Positions 1-8,782 of a DNA stretch of 64,000 nt are shown here, piece by piece. The notes beneath the pieces are model-generated. The model was not told the DNA's origin. It did no database searches and worked only from the letters and a program-made list of their open reading frames with translations. Origin of the DNA: Sphingomonas qomolangmaensis (lineage in GTDB: Bacteria > Pseudomonadota > Alphaproteobacteria > Sphingomonadales > Sphingomonadaceae); contig NZ_CP101740.1 in assembly GCF_024496245.1 (NCBI RefSeq), positions 2,665,501 through 2,729,500 on the forward strand. Reading direction: 5' to 3'. The stretch's first letter is position 1, and each line of letters begins with the position of its first letter. The position numbers were made by a program, and so were the translations under genes.

Positions 1-28
1 GCGTCAGGAAGCGGTCGATCAGGGCCAT
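1..28 (-). CDS. Possible 5' end of a minus-strand gene (partial)
   Basis: An ATG on the minus strand at 28-26 opens a frame reading MALIDRFLT to the window edge. No clear Shine-Dalgarno is visible and nine residues cannot identify a family. If real, it is transcribed divergently from the LOV regulator. It could equally be chance, so the call rests only on the open frame and the layout. Confidence 0.25.
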
Positions 29-152
29 TTCGGTCTGCTAACCGATTATAACGACGATGCAAACGCAGACACATGGCAGTCACGTGGTGCAATATCGCCG
101 AAATGAAGCTTCGGTACGCTGCTTGGGCTGGATCGAACCGTTGCGACGCACT

Positions 153-791
153 ATGTTGGCTATAATGGCAACGGTATCTCCGAACTTCCCGCGTCTCGAA
201 GCCAGTTTCGAAGGCATGATCGAGAACAGCCCGATCGCGTCGGTGATCAGCAACCCGCGGTTGCCCGACAATCCGATCGTCGCGTGCAACGATGCGTTCT
301 GCCACCTCACCGGCTATCCGCGCGACCAGGTGGTGGGGCGCAATTGCCGTTTTCTGTCGGGACCGGGGACCGAACCCTGGCTGAGCGACGAAATCCGCAA
401 CGGGGTGCGCGAGCATCGCCCGACGCTGGTCGAGATCCTGAACTACAAGGCCGATGGCACGCCGTTCCGCAACGCGGTGCTGGTCGCGCCGATCTATGAC
501 GAGACCGACGAGCTTTTGTACTTCCTCGGCTCGCAGGTTGAGATTCCCGAAGGGGCGACCGGGCCGTCGAACAGCCGCCGGATCAAGGCCGCCGAAACCG
601 TGAAGGCCTTGTCCGAACGCCAGCGGCAGGTGCTCGAAATGGTCGCCAAGGGGCTGCTCAACAAGCAGATCGCCGGAATCCTTGGGCTGTCGGAAAAGAC
701 GGTGAAGATGCACCGCGCGATCGTGATGGAGCGGCTGGGCATCCACCGCACCGCCGAAATGGTGCGCGTCGCGGTCGAGGCGGGGCTTTAG
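153..791 (+). CDS. LOV-domain blue-light regulator with LuxR-type HTH (EL222-like)
   Basis: A PAS/LOV sensor is joined to a LuxR/GerE helix-turn-helix. The LOV signature GRNCRFLSG contains the cysteine (about residue 65 from this start) that forms the flavin adduct in known LOV proteins, and the glutamine of FLGSQ closes the domain. The C-terminal 60 residues, with [10 protein letters not shown], are a LuxR-type DNA-binding domain. Order and sequence closely resemble EL222 of Erythrobacter litoralis, where blue light releases the HTH for dimerisation and DNA binding, so a cytoplasmic light-activated transcription factor is inferred. The start is uncertain: the frame is open to ATG 57, ATG 165 is also possible, and none has a good ribosome-binding site. 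Targets are unknown and no photoreceptor partner lies nearby. Confidence 0.92.
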   Translation: MLAIMATVSPNFPRLEASFEGMIENSPIASVISNPRLPDNPIVACNDAFCHLTGYPRDQVVGRNCRFLSGPGTEPWLSDEIRNGVREHRPTLVEILNYKADGTPFRNAVLVAPIYDETDELLYFLGSQVEIPEGATGPSNSRRIKAAETVKALSERQRQVLEMVAKGLLNKQIAGILGLSEKTVKMHRAIVMERLGIHRTAEMVRVAVEAGL

Positions 792-806
792 CCACAGGGT
801 CGGCCG

Positions 807-983
807 GTGCGGACGAAGGCCAGCGTCTGCGCCCGCAAGAGGCGGTTCGGCTCGGCGCGCGAGGCTGCCGATCACGCGCTGGCGATCGGGTTGCCGTTGC
901 TGCCCTATCGCTGCGATCGGTGCGACCTTTTCCATCTGACCAGCCGTACCAAGGGCAAATGGCGACCACTGCCCAAGCCGTGA
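807..983 (+). CDS. Small cysteine-containing protein, probable zinc-binding
   Basis: A 58-residue frame starts with GTG shortly after the LOV gene. It is basic and carries a single C-x2-C pair in YRCDRCDLFHLTSRTKGK, followed by a histidine, the look of a small zinc knuckle. I recall similar short hypothetical proteins with a C-x2-C-x3-H-L-T-S core in sphingomonads, but cannot name a function. It lies on the same strand as its neighbours, 15 bases after the LOV stop. The GTG start has no strong Shine-Dalgarno, so the exact start is open. Confidence 0.6.
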   Translation: MRTKASVCARKRRFGSAREAADHALAIGLPLLPYRCDRCDLFHLTSRTKGKWRPLPKP

Positions 984-1064
984 CGCGCGGCTTGTCGCGT
1001 CGCGGGCTTTTCGCTTATGCGGCCCCCAAGCGATCCTGCCTGCAATAGTGGAAGCCACCCCGAT

Positions 1065-1742
1065 TTGATCCCCCGCGAATTGATCGGCACCGCGCAGGTG
1101 CCCGACGGCGAAGAACTCAAGCTGTTCCGGCGCGGCGACGATTTCATGATCGTCCTGCAGCGCAACGAGCTGATGAACAGCCGGATGAGCGGGTCGGAAG
1201 AGGCGCTGGCGACGATGACCTGCGAGCGGCTGGCGGAGCGCAGACCGCTGCGCATCCTGATCGGCGGCTATGGCATGGGGTTCACGTTGCGATCGGCGCT
1301 CGCGGTGCTGCCGGGCGATGCCGAGCTGGTCGTCGCCGAGCTGGTGCCCGAAATCGTCGAATGGGCGAAGGGGCCGATGGCCATGCTGACCGCCGGCTGC
1401 CTCGACGACGCGCGCGTGTCGGTGGTGGTCGAGGATGTCGCGGTGTCGATCGACAAGGCGCGTGCCGAATATGACGCGATCCTGCTCGATGTCGACAACG
1501 GCCCCGACGGGCTTACCCGGCTGGGCAACGACCGACTGTATTCGTCGCGCGGGATCGCGGCGGCGCGGCGCGCGCTGAAGCCTGGCGGGGTGCTGGCGGT
1601 GTGGTCGGCAGCGCCCGATGCGCCGTTCGCGCGGCGGCTGCGCGAGGGCGATCTGGCGGTCGACGAAGTCGTCGTGCGCGCGCGCAGCAACGGCAAGGGC
1701 GCGCGCCACGTCATCTGGTTCGCGCGGCGGCCCGAGGCCTAG
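1065..1742 (+). CDS. Spermidine-synthase-like methyltransferase-fold protein
   Basis: A Rossmann-type nucleotide-binding core is visible: LRILIGGYGMGFTLRSAL (motif I), then an acidic strand end VVAELVPEIVEWAKG, VEDV, and DAILLDVDNGPDGLT. This is the layout of spermidine-synthase-like proteins in the class I methyltransferase fold. About 225 residues is short for a true SpeE and I do not see the full polyamine-site pattern, so the substrate is unknown. The TTG at 1065 (giving MIPRELIGTAQ) has a weak GGAAG upstream and fits homologues as I recall them; ATG 1017 would add 16 residues. The stop overlaps the stop of the convergent serine hydrolase by four bases. Confidence 0.7.
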   Translation: MIPRELIGTAQVPDGEELKLFRRGDDFMIVLQRNELMNSRMSGSEEALATMTCERLAERRPLRILIGGYGMGFTLRSALAVLPGDAELVVAELVPEIVEWAKGPMAMLTAGCLDDARVSVVVEDVAVSIDKARAEYDAILLDVDNGPDGLTRLGNDRLYSSRGIAAARRALKPGGVLAVWSAAPDAPFARRLREGDLAVDEVVVRARSNGKGARHVIWFARRPEA

Positions 1743-2806
1743 CCCGCGCCGCGGATCGCCGCGGGGATGATCCCCTCGGCGAGCAGGCCGTGGAGCGAAT
1801 CGACATGGTCGTCGCGCGGCTGCGGGGACGGATCCGAGGTCATCACCACGGTGAGGCCGAGGCTGGGCAGCACGTACAGCATCTGCCCGCCATAGCCCCA
1901 GGCGAAGCGCACCGGATGGCCGCGCACCTCCTCGACGAACCAGCCATAGCCATAGCCGTTGCCGCTCCAGGGCGAGGTGGCGCGCGGCTGCCAGCTGGCG
2001 TCGATCCAGGCGGCGGGCACCACCTGCGCCGTGCCGACGCGGCCGCCATTGCGGTACATCTCGCCGAAGCGCGCCAATGCGCGCGGGCTGAGCAGCATGT
2101 CGTTGCCGCCGAAATACACCCCTTGCGCGTCGCGGGGCCATTGCGGGATGCTGATGCCGAGCGGCTCGCCGAGCCATTGCGTCGCGAGCTGGTGCGTGCT
2201 CCGGCCCGAAGCGCGGGTGAGCGCCGCCGATAGCAGATGCGAGCTGCCGGTCGAATACAGCATGCCGCCGCCGGGTTCGTCGACGAAGCGGCGCCCGAGC
2301 GCGTAGCGGACCCAATTGGGGCTCGCGACCCAGGCGCCGTAATTGGGCCCCGAGGTGCGATCGAGCCCCGCGCGCATCGACAGCAGGTGATCGACCGTCA
2401 CTTGCGCCAGCCGCGGATCGGGGTTGGCGGGGGCATCGGCGCGCAGCAGCGGCAGGATCGGCTGGTCGGCGCCTTCGAGCACCCCCTTGTCGATCGCGAT
2501 CCCGGCAAGCGCCGACAGGATCGTCTTCGACGCCGATTTGATGTTCACCGCGCGATCGAGCGGCGGGCCGCCGTTGAAGCGATGCTCGGCGAGCGTCTCG
2601 CCATCGCGCAGCACCAGCAGCGACCGGATCCGCGGCAGCCGCTGCGCGGCGGCGACGGTCTGCGCCAGCAATGCCGGGTCGAGCCCGGTGGTGCGCGGCG
2701 ACGGCGCCGCAGCGGTGGTGGCGGGGGCCTCCTGCTCGGCGGGGGCCGAAGGGGCGGGCGAACAGGCTACCAGCGGCAGCGAGAGCAGGGCGATACGCAA
2801 TGACAT
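1739..2806 (-). CDS. Serine hydrolase lipoprotein, beta-lactamase/class C family
   Basis: A 355-residue protein beginning with a lipoprotein signal: hydrophobic MSLRIALLSLPLVAC then a proline/alanine-rich linker. The PF00144-type catalytic Ser-x-x-Lys is seen in KSASKTILSAL (about residue 90). A tyrosine-containing LYSTGSSHL lies in mid-protein and a glycine-rich YGYGWFVEE near the C-terminus. Members include penicillin-binding esterases, peptidases and amidases rather than only beta-lactamases, so substrate and any resistance role are unknown. It is probably membrane-anchored and faces the periplasm. It is convergent with the spermidine-synthase-like gene. Confidence 0.85.
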   Translation of the reverse strand: MSLRIALLSLPLVACSPAPSAPAEQEAPATTAAAPSPRTTGLDPALLAQTVAAAQRLPRIRSLLVLRDGETLAEHRFNGGPPLDRAVNIKSASKTILSALAGIAIDKGVLEGADQPILPLLRADAPANPDPRLAQVTVDHLLSMRAGLDRTSGPNYGAWVASPNWVRYALGRRFVDEPGGGMLYSTGSSHLLSAALTRASGRSTHQLATQWLGEPLGISIPQWPRDAQGVYFGGNDMLLSPRALARFGEMYRNGGRVGTAQVVPAAWIDASWQPRATSPWSGNGYGYGWFVEEVRGHPVRFAWGYGGQMLYVLPSLGLTVVMTSDPSPQPRDDHVDSLHGLLAEGIIPAAIRGAG

Positions 2807-2905
2807 GAATCCCGATATGGTTCGAAACGCCCGAGAGGTAAGGCATGGCCGAGGCTTTTCGCGCGTGGCAGGTCCTGCGCATCCGCTTTTACGAAAGGGT
2901 CGACG

Positions 2906-3835
2906 ATGCGCATTCTCGCATTCCTAGCCGCCACCACCATGCTCGCCGCGCCCGCCTTTCCACAGGGCGATGGGCCGTTCACCGTGGTCGAACAGGGCCG
3001 GAGCTTCGGCAGCCTGTACGATGCGGTGCAGGCGATCGGCGACGGGACGGGCACGATCCGGATCGCGCCGGGGCGCTATCGCGACTGCGCGGTGCAGGAG
3101 GCGGGGCGGATCAGCTTCGTCGCGACGACGCCGGGCAGCGTGGTGTTCGATTCGGCGATCTGCGAGGACAAGGCGACCTTCGTGCTGCGCGGACGCGGCA
3201 GCAAGGTCGATGGCATCGTCTTCACCCGCACCTTCGTCGACGACGGCAATGGCGCGGGAATCCGGATTGAGAAGGGCGACCTCGAGGTCGTCAATTCGAT
3301 GTTCGTCGACGGCCAGTGCGGCATCCTCTCGGCGAGCGATCCCCGATCGACGATCAGCATCGACAAATCGACCTTCGCGCGGCTGGGCAAGCATCCCGAC
3401 GGTTCGGGCGCGCATGCGCTGTATATCGGTGAGTATGGCGCGCTGAAGGTAACGCGCTCGCGCTTCGAACAGGGTACCGGCGGCCATTATGTGAAGAACC
3501 GCGCGCCGCGGGTCGAGATCGTCGACAACAGCTTCGACGACAGCAAGGGGCAGGCGACCAACTACATGATCGACCTGTCGAACGGCGCGACCGGGCGGAT
3601 CGCCGACAACAGCTTCGTCCAAGGGAACGGCAAGGACAATTGGACGACGATGATCACCGTCGCGCCCGAGGGGGCGGAGAATGCGTCGACGGGGTTGGTG
3701 GTGGAAAACAACCGCGCATCGACGGTGCCGGGGTTCCGGAACGATACGGTGCTGGTGCGGAACTGGTCGGGCGACAAGGTGGTGCTGCGCGGGAATGTGC
3801 TGAGCGGGCGGATGACCGAATATGCGCGGCAGTAA
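2906..3835 (+). CDS. Secreted right-handed parallel beta-helix protein
   Basis: The first 20 residues are a Sec signal peptide ending near APAFPQG. The body consists of short repeated rungs with periodic N/D and small hydrophobics (for example VVNSMF, VEIVDNSFDD, RIADNSFVQGN, LVVENNRAS), typical of pectate-lyase-like right-handed parallel beta-helices. I see no catalytic triad that would fix it as a polysaccharide lyase, so it may be a polysaccharide-binding or degrading envelope protein. It is monocistronic, with GAAAGG upstream of the ATG, and is followed by a palindromic repeat. Confidence 0.75.
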   Translation: MRILAFLAATTMLAAPAFPQGDGPFTVVEQGRSFGSLYDAVQAIGDGTGTIRIAPGRYRDCAVQEAGRISFVATTPGSVVFDSAICEDKATFVLRGRGSKVDGIVFTRTFVDDGNGAGIRIEKGDLEVVNSMFVDGQCGILSASDPRSTISIDKSTFARLGKHPDGSGAHALYIGEYGALKVTRSRFEQGTGGHYVKNRAPRVEIVDNSFDDSKGQATNYMIDLSNGATGRIADNSFVQGNGKDNWTTMITVAPEGAENASTGLVVENNRASTVPGFRNDTVLVRNWSGDKVVLRGNVLSGRMTEYARQ

Positions 3836-3890
3836 AGGCTAAGCGCCGACCTCCCAAAAGCCACAACCGTTATCCGACAAAAGCTAACCG

Positions 3891-4019
3891 TCACCCCGGC
3901 CTTGTGCCGGGGGCCACCGTCCAACGAAAGCTGCCGTCCAGGGTGAGCACACCAGCACGCCGCGCCCAACGACGGCCTGGGCACGCGGATCGGTGGACCC
4001 CGGCCCAAGGCCGGGGTGA
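3891..4019. repeat. Inverted palindromic repeat (CACCCCGGCC...GGCCGGGGTG)
   Basis: The arms near 3891-3913 and 3992-4019 are inverted copies of a CACCCCGGCCTTG-type unit flanking about 80 bases. The element fills the gap between the beta-helix gene and the convergent asparagine-synthase-like gene, so it may serve both as a bidirectional terminator. It looks like one of several families of small dispersed palindromes in this genome. Confidence 0.7.
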
Positions 4020-4030
4020 CGATGCGGTTG

Positions 4031-5785
4031 CTATGAAGCTGCCGGCGCCTCGACCCCCAACGCCGCCGCCAGATATTCCAGCGCGGCGATCCTTCGCCAC
4101 ACCGCGGTGTCGGCTACCCGGTCGACCCGAAAAAACGCGCGCATCGCGGGGAAGTCGAGGTCGATCACGCGCGCCATATAATCGGGGGTCAGCAGCCCGC
4201 CATGCTCGTCGCCCATCGGCCGCAGCCGGCGTTGCAGCGCATAGCTGTGCTGGCGCATCCAGGTGGGGCGGATGCGCGACGACCATTCATCGAAGCGATG
4301 GCGCGCGCCGGGGGGCTCGGCGAAGCTGTGGCCATAGGCCGAGGGCTGCGCGGCGAGCGCGGGATCGATCGCGGCGAGCAGTTGCGCCTCGAACCGCCCC
4401 GCCTGCTTCATCGCCATCGGCAGCGCCATCGCCTCGGCGACCGATTGGTGGTCGAGGAACGGCATCATGTACGCGCCGTAGCGCGATTCGAGGCTGATCT
4501 CGCGCCCGAACAACGATCGGCAACGCACCCGCGGATAGGCCTGTTCGACCCATTGGCGCGACAGCAAGGCGGTGGGGTTGGAAACGCCGAGCGCTTCGGC
4601 GATCTTGCGCTCGATCGCCCCCATGAAGGCGCGCGGATCGAACAACGCCGTCGCGTCGCGTGCGTCGAAGCGCGCGAAGAAGGTGCGCGCGACGGTGCGC
4701 GCCGAGGCGGGCCGATCGGCGAGGAAGAAGAAGTCGCGCCAGATTTCGCCGCATCCCCCCGACGCCGCCAGCGCGCCGCCGGCATGCCGCTTGTCGCGCG
4801 CCCAGGCCGCGCCGCCATTGTCGAAGATGTTGCCGAAGGTCGGCAGCGCGTCGAACTGGTCGAAGTTGCGCGCGACCTGCTCGGCGAAACCGTCGGGGGT
4901 CACCGATACCGCGCCGTCCTTGTCGACCCATTCGACCGCGAACCCCATCGCGCCGCCGATCGCTTGCGCGAAGACGACGTCGTCCTCGTCGCGGTCGCCA
5001 TAGACATAGACGTGCGGCGAATGGCCCGCCTCGCGCAGCGCTGCGAGCAGCAGCCGCGAATCGAGCCCGCCCGACAGCGGGCAGAAGATACGATCGCCAA
5101 AGGGTTCGGCGTGCGCGGTGACCACGTCGGCAAGCCGCTGGCGGTGCGACGCGATGCGGTCGGGCAATGGCAGGTCGCTGGCGGTATCGGGCAGGCGCTT
5201 TTCGAGCGGGTGGGTGCGGGTGCCCTCGCGCGTCAGCTCGACCATCTCGCGCGGGCCGAGCGTCTTGAGCCCTTCGAACACCGTGTCGTCGCCGATCGGC
5301 ACGACGTTGAATGCGAATTCATAGACGCCCTGAGGATCGAAGCGCAGCCTGGGCATCGAGCGCGCGGCGGCAAGCAGCGAGGTCGAAAAGAAGCTGCGTT
5401 CGGTATCGTGATGCAGCTGGTGCGCGGCGAACCAGTCGCCGAAGACGAAGCTGCGGCCGTTTTTGCGGACCACTGCGGTGAACTGGCCACCGATTCGCTG
5501 CCAATCGGGCGAATCGCCGAAGCTCGCGAGTAGACGCTTGAGCGCTTGCGCGCCGATCGCCGAATCGAAGGTGAGCGTACCCGCAACCGCTATGAAGTCG
5601 TCGTTCTCGACCTGCAGCGTCGTCGGGCCGCCGACGATGTAGTCGAAATGGAGGATATCCCAGCCGGGCACCGCCAGCGCGGTCGGCGTACCGAAACCGT
5701 GCCGCGCATATTGCGCGCGCGCGGCATCGAGCCTGGTCTCGGCGGCGGCGCGTTGCGCGTTGCGGGTGAGGTACAGGCCGGCCAT
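4031..5785 (-). CDS. Asparagine-synthase-like protein without the glutaminase cysteine
   Basis: The protein has 584 residues. The C-terminal half carries the ATP-pyrophosphatase PP-loop SGGLDSR at about 238-244, typical of the asparagine synthetase B synthase domain, which activates a carboxylate with ATP. The N-terminal half resembles the Ntn glutaminase domain but begins Met-Ala-Gly, so the Cys2 nucleophile of glutamine-dependent AsnB is missing. It therefore probably cannot use glutamine and may form an amide or lactam with another nucleophile. No peptide precursor or biosynthetic partner is adjacent. A TetR regulator is divergent. The start ATG is clear. Confidence 0.75.
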   Translation of the reverse strand: MAGLYLTRNAQRAAAETRLDAARAQYARHGFGTPTALAVPGWDILHFDYIVGGPTTLQVENDDFIAVAGTLTFDSAIGAQALKRLLASFGDSPDWQRIGGQFTAVVRKNGRSFVFGDWFAAHQLHHDTERSFFSTSLLAAARSMPRLRFDPQGVYEFAFNVVPIGDDTVFEGLKTLGPREMVELTREGTRTHPLEKRLPDTASDLPLPDRIASHRQRLADVVTAHAEPFGDRIFCPLSGGLDSRLLLAALREAGHSPHVYVYGDRDEDDVVFAQAIGGAMGFAVEWVDKDGAVSVTPDGFAEQVARNFDQFDALPTFGNIFDNGGAAWARDKRHAGGALAASGGCGEIWRDFFFLADRPASARTVARTFFARFDARDATALFDPRAFMGAIERKIAEALGVSNPTALLSRQWVEQAYPRVRCRSLFGREISLESRYGAYMMPFLDHQSVAEAMALPMAMKQAGRFEAQLLAAIDPALAAQPSAYGHSFAEPPGARHRFDEWSSRIRPTWMRQHSYALQRRLRPMGDEHGGLLTPDYMARVIDLDFPAMRAFFRVDRVADTAVWRRIAALEYLAAALGVEAPAAS

Positions 5786-5902
5786 CGCGCGTGCCTATCG
5801 CACAAGGCTTAACGTTCGATAGCCCAGCCGAGCGGTGGCGTGCCTGACCGTTGCAATCGACGTCGATCGACCGTCATCGATTCGAAACATTGCGCGCCAT
5901 CC

Positions 5903-5944
5903 CGCCAAATTGGCGCAAATAGACATTAATCACGTAATCGATTA
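5903..5944. promoter_or_regulatory. Candidate TetR operator region (two palindromes)
   Basis: CGCCAAATTGGCG (5903-5915) and TAATCGATTA (5935-5944) are both perfect inverted repeats. They lie in the gap between the divergent asparagine-synthase-like and TetR genes, where a TetR-family repressor usually binds. Regulation of either gene is inferred from position only. Confidence 0.4.
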
Positions 5945-6013
5945 TCTTGACCCTTCTCCAAGAAGAGCCTTGAATATTGTCCTAGATATCTGTGGCATGG
6001 GGGTGCGCGTCCG

Positions 6014-6670
6014 ATGAGAGCATATAGCGGAATCGGTCGGCGCAGATTGGCGGCAAGCGAGGAGTCGAGCGCCGGTTACAAGGCGAAGCGCGAGGAAATA
6101 GGGCAGGCGGCGATACGCGTCTTTCATCGGATGGGATATGATCGCGCGAGCATGACCGCGGTCGCCGACGAAATGGGAGTCGATCGCGCCTCGCTCTATT
6201 ATTACGTATCGTCGAAGGAAGCGCTGTTCGACGACGTCGTGCGCGCCGCGGTCGATCGCAACTACGAAATCGCGCAGCAGATCGAGCAGAGCGCGCTCGC
6301 GCCGCGCGCCAAGCTCCGCGACCTCGTGATGCTGCTGATGGCATCCTATGGCGAGCATTATCCGCTATTCTACATCTTCATCCGCGAGAATATGAGCGAT
6401 GCCGGGCACCAGCGCGCGCAATGGTCGAAGGACATGCGCCGGGTGAACCGCAAGACCACCGACATGGTGATCGCGATCATCGAGGAAGGCTATGCCGATG
6501 GCAGCTTCCGCAATGTCGGCCCCTCGGACATCGTCGCCTATGGCGTGCTCGGCGTGCTAGGGTGGACGCATCGCTGGTACCGCCCCGACCAGAGCGAGGC
6601 GAGCGCCGAACAGATCGGCCGCACCTATGCCGAGATGATCGTCACCGGGCTCGAAACCCCCGCACACTGA
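6014..6670 (+). CDS. TetR/AcrR family transcriptional regulator
   Basis: 218 residues with a typical N-terminal TetR helix-turn-helix: AAIRVFHRMGYDRASMTAVAD, then the recognition helix RASLYYYVSSKEALF (about residues 35-75). A helical ligand-binding and dimerisation domain follows. It is divergent from the asparagine-synthase-like gene across 228 bases with palindromic sites, so autoregulation and control of that neighbour are plausible. The effector is unknown. A downstream Met would shorten the N-terminus but leave the HTH intact. Confidence 0.9.
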   Translation: MRAYSGIGRRRLAASEESSAGYKAKREEIGQAAIRVFHRMGYDRASMTAVADEMGVDRASLYYYVSSKEALFDDVVRAAVDRNYEIAQQIEQSALAPRAKLRDLVMLLMASYGEHYPLFYIFIRENMSDAGHQRAQWSKDMRRVNRKTTDMVIAIIEEGYADGSFRNVGPSDIVAYGVLGVLGWTHRWYRPDQSEASAEQIGRTYAEMIVTGLETPAH

Positions 6671-6860
6671 CCGGGCGATCGAGCCGCGGCCTCAACGGCT
6701 GCTTGGCTGCGCCATAGATTAGCTGGCGCGACTCACACGCGTGCCCGCGCTATGCCCCCGCCATCATCACACGCTGTACGCGTCGGCGTTGATCGATTCG
6801 CCGCGGGTCGGTAACGACCGCCGACAAGCCGCGCCGCCTGGCGCTACCGGAGACTGTCCC

Positions 6861-7673
6861 TTGCACGCCCCCCGCCCGAAGCTGACCCAGCCGCCGCACG
6901 CCGCCTTCGACACCGTCGAGGTGAAATGGGTGCGCCACTGGAACGAGCATCTGTTCAGCCTGGCGGTCGATCGCCCGTCCAGCTTCCGCTTCCGTTCGGG
7001 CGAGTTCGTGATGCTGGGGCTGCAGGGCGACGACAAGCCGCTGATGCGCGCCTATTCGATTTCGAGCGCCGCCTATCATGACGAGATCGAGTTCCTGTCG
7101 ATCAAGGTCGAGGACGGCCCGCTGACGTCGCGGTTGCAGAATGTCGTCGCGGGCGATGAACTGTACATGGGGCGCAAGCCGACCGGCACGCTGGTCACCG
7201 ACGCGCTGACCCCGGGCAAGCGGCTGTTCCTGCTGTCGACCGGCACCGGGTTGGCGCCGTTCCTCAGCCTGCTGCGCGATCCCGACACCTATGAGCGGTT
7301 CGAACAGATCGTGCTGGTGCATTCGGTGCGCCGCGTGAGCGATCTTGCGTTTCACGAGGAATTGTCGGGCAAGCTGGCCGACGATCCCCTGGTCGGCGAA
7401 CAGGCGCAGACGCAGTTCCACTATATCCCGACGGTGACGCGCGAGCCGTTCCACACGAGCAAGCGGATCCAGGGGCTGATCGAGGACGGCACGCTGTTCG
7501 CCGCGTCGATCGAGGGGCCGCCGGCATTCGATCGCGCAACCGATCGGGTGATGATGTGCGGCAGTACCGCGATGATCGCCGATTTCGCCAAGCTGCTCGA
7601 GGAGGCGGGGTTCGAGGAAGGCTCGAACGCGCGGCCGGCGGACTTCGTGATCGAGCGGGCGTTCGTGGGGTGA
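6861..7673 (+). CDS. fpr: Ferredoxin--NADP+ reductase
   Basis: A flavoprotein of 270 residues. RAYSISSA is the FAD-binding R-x-Y-S motif, LSTGTGLAPFLSLL the NADP pyrophosphate-binding segment, and MMCGSTAM the nicotinamide-side motif. The C-terminus ends in ERAFVG, the short extension of bacterial subclass I enzymes such as Rhodobacter FPR. It moves electrons between NADPH and ferredoxin or flavodoxin in redox balance and oxidative stress. The frame is open to ATG 6741, but TTG 6861 has GGAG eight bases upstream and gives the expected family N-terminus. An inverted repeat follows the gene. Confidence 0.92.
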   Translation: MHAPRPKLTQPPHAAFDTVEVKWVRHWNEHLFSLAVDRPSSFRFRSGEFVMLGLQGDDKPLMRAYSISSAAYHDEIEFLSIKVEDGPLTSRLQNVVAGDELYMGRKPTGTLVTDALTPGKRLFLLSTGTGLAPFLSLLRDPDTYERFEQIVLVHSVRRVSDLAFHEELSGKLADDPLVGEQAQTQFHYIPTVTREPFHTSKRIQGLIEDGTLFAASIEGPPAFDRATDRVMMCGSTAMIADFAKLLEEAGFEEGSNARPADFVIERAFVG

Positions 7674-7684
7674 GTTGACCAACT

Positions 7685-7803
7685 CCCGTTCGTCCTGAGT
7701 AGGGGCCGAGCGCAGGCGAAGACCCGTATCGAAGGATGTGCCCCAAGCGGCGGTGCTTCGATACGCTACTTCGACGGGCTCAGCAGCTACTCAGCACGAA
7801 CGG
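7685..7803. repeat. Inverted palindromic repeat (GTTCGT.CTGAGTA family)
   Basis: The left arm, starting CCCGTTCGTCCTGAGTA, and the right arm, ending TACTCAGCACGAACGG, are inverted copies; inner segments around GTATCGAAG and CTTCGATACG also pair. The whole unit would fold into a long hairpin between the convergent fpr and apbE genes. It resembles a very common dispersed intergenic repeat of sphingomonads and may act as a terminator. Confidence 0.7.
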
Positions 7804-7811
7804 TGGGTGGG

Positions 7812-8780
7812 TCAGGACAGCATCGCCGCCAGCGCGGGGGTGATCCATTCGCGGCCATCGCCCGCGCGCAGTTGCGCCGCCACGCCGTTGCGCTCGGCGG
7901 TCGCCATCGCGGCGTCGCCCCCCAGCACCGTCAACGCGGTCGCCCAGCCATCGGCGGACATACAATCGGCAGCGACCACCGTCGCCGAGACGATGCCGTT
8001 GTCGATCGGCCAGCCGGTGCGCGGGTCGATGCTGTGGCCAAAGCGGTGGCCATCTTGTGCGACGAAACGGCGATAATCGCCTGACGTGGCCACCGCGAGG
8101 TCGTGCAGGCCGATACGCAGATTGGCGGCCAGCCCCGGCGGGGCTTCGACCGCGACCCACCAGGGTTGGCCGTCGGGGCGGATACCGCCGCCGGCATATT
8201 CCCCGCCGATTTCCACGAGGAAGTCTTGCGCCCCCGCGGCGCGGCAGGTCGCGGCGAGCCGATCGACCGCATGGCCCTTGGCGATCCCCGACAGGTCGAG
8301 CGCGATTCGGGCGTGGCGGCGCGCGCGGCGCGCATCGAGCTCGAGATGCCGTGTGCCGCTCCGCGCCAGCGCATCGGTGACCTCGCGCGGGGAGGGAACA
8401 CTGGTACGCGGTCCCGGCGGGCCGAAGCCCCAGAGATCGGCGAGCGCGCCGCAGGCCGGGTCGAACGCGCCATCGCTTGCTCCCCCGATTGCGACTGCGG
8501 TAGCCAGCACCTCGGCGAGATCGGCGGGCAGCGCCCACCATTCGCCGATCGGCGCGCGGTTGAACGCCGACAGCGCCGAGTCGGGCCGCCACTGGCTCAT
8601 CGAGGCGATCACCGCATCGATCGTGCGCCACAATTCGGCTTCAAGCCCCGGCGGCGGCGCCACGACCAGCGCCGACCAGCTCGTCCCCATCGCCTCGCCG
8701 CCGAACCGCGCGATCCGCGCCGCCGCGTCGCGCCGGGCGAATGCCTCGGGCGCGACGAGCGCGGGCAGCGCGACGTGCAT
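7812..8780 (-). CDS. apbE: FAD:protein FMN transferase (ApbE)
   Basis: 322 residues of the ApbE family, which attach FMN from FAD to a Thr/Ser of target proteins in the presence of Mg2+. Visible family features are GEAMGTSWSA near the N-terminus, LDLSGIAKGHAVDRL (substrate-binding core) and the conserved HSIDPRTGWP near residue 240. I see no signal peptide or lipobox, unusual for an enzyme that must meet exported targets, so the start may be wrong or flavinylation may precede export. It is the last gene of the PepSY-DUF2271-DUF4198 operon, two bases after the DUF4198 stop. The likely substrate is the DUF2271 protein two genes upstream. Confidence 0.93.
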   Translation of the reverse strand: MHVALPALVAPEAFARRDAAARIARFGGEAMGTSWSALVVAPPPGLEAELWRTIDAVIASMSQWRPDSALSAFNRAPIGEWWALPADLAEVLATAVAIGGASDGAFDPACGALADLWGFGPPGPRTSVPSPREVTDALARSGTRHLELDARRARRHARIALDLSGIAKGHAVDRLAATCRAAGAQDFLVEIGGEYAGGGIRPDGQPWWVAVEAPPGLAANLRIGLHDLAVATSGDYRRFVAQDGHRFGHSIDPRTGWPIDNGIVSATVVAADCMSADGWATALTVLGGDAAMATAERNGVAAQLRAGDGREWITPALAAMLS

Positions 8781-8782
8781 CG

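Noticed and set aside
57..152. Upstream ATG for the LOV regulator
   Set aside because: Not excluded, but it adds 32 residues with no similarity to EL222 as I recall it and no ribosome site; kept as an alternative only.
5835..6017. A 60-residue frame in the gap before the TetR gene
   Set aside because: It covers the probable operator region, has no ribosome site and matches nothing known.
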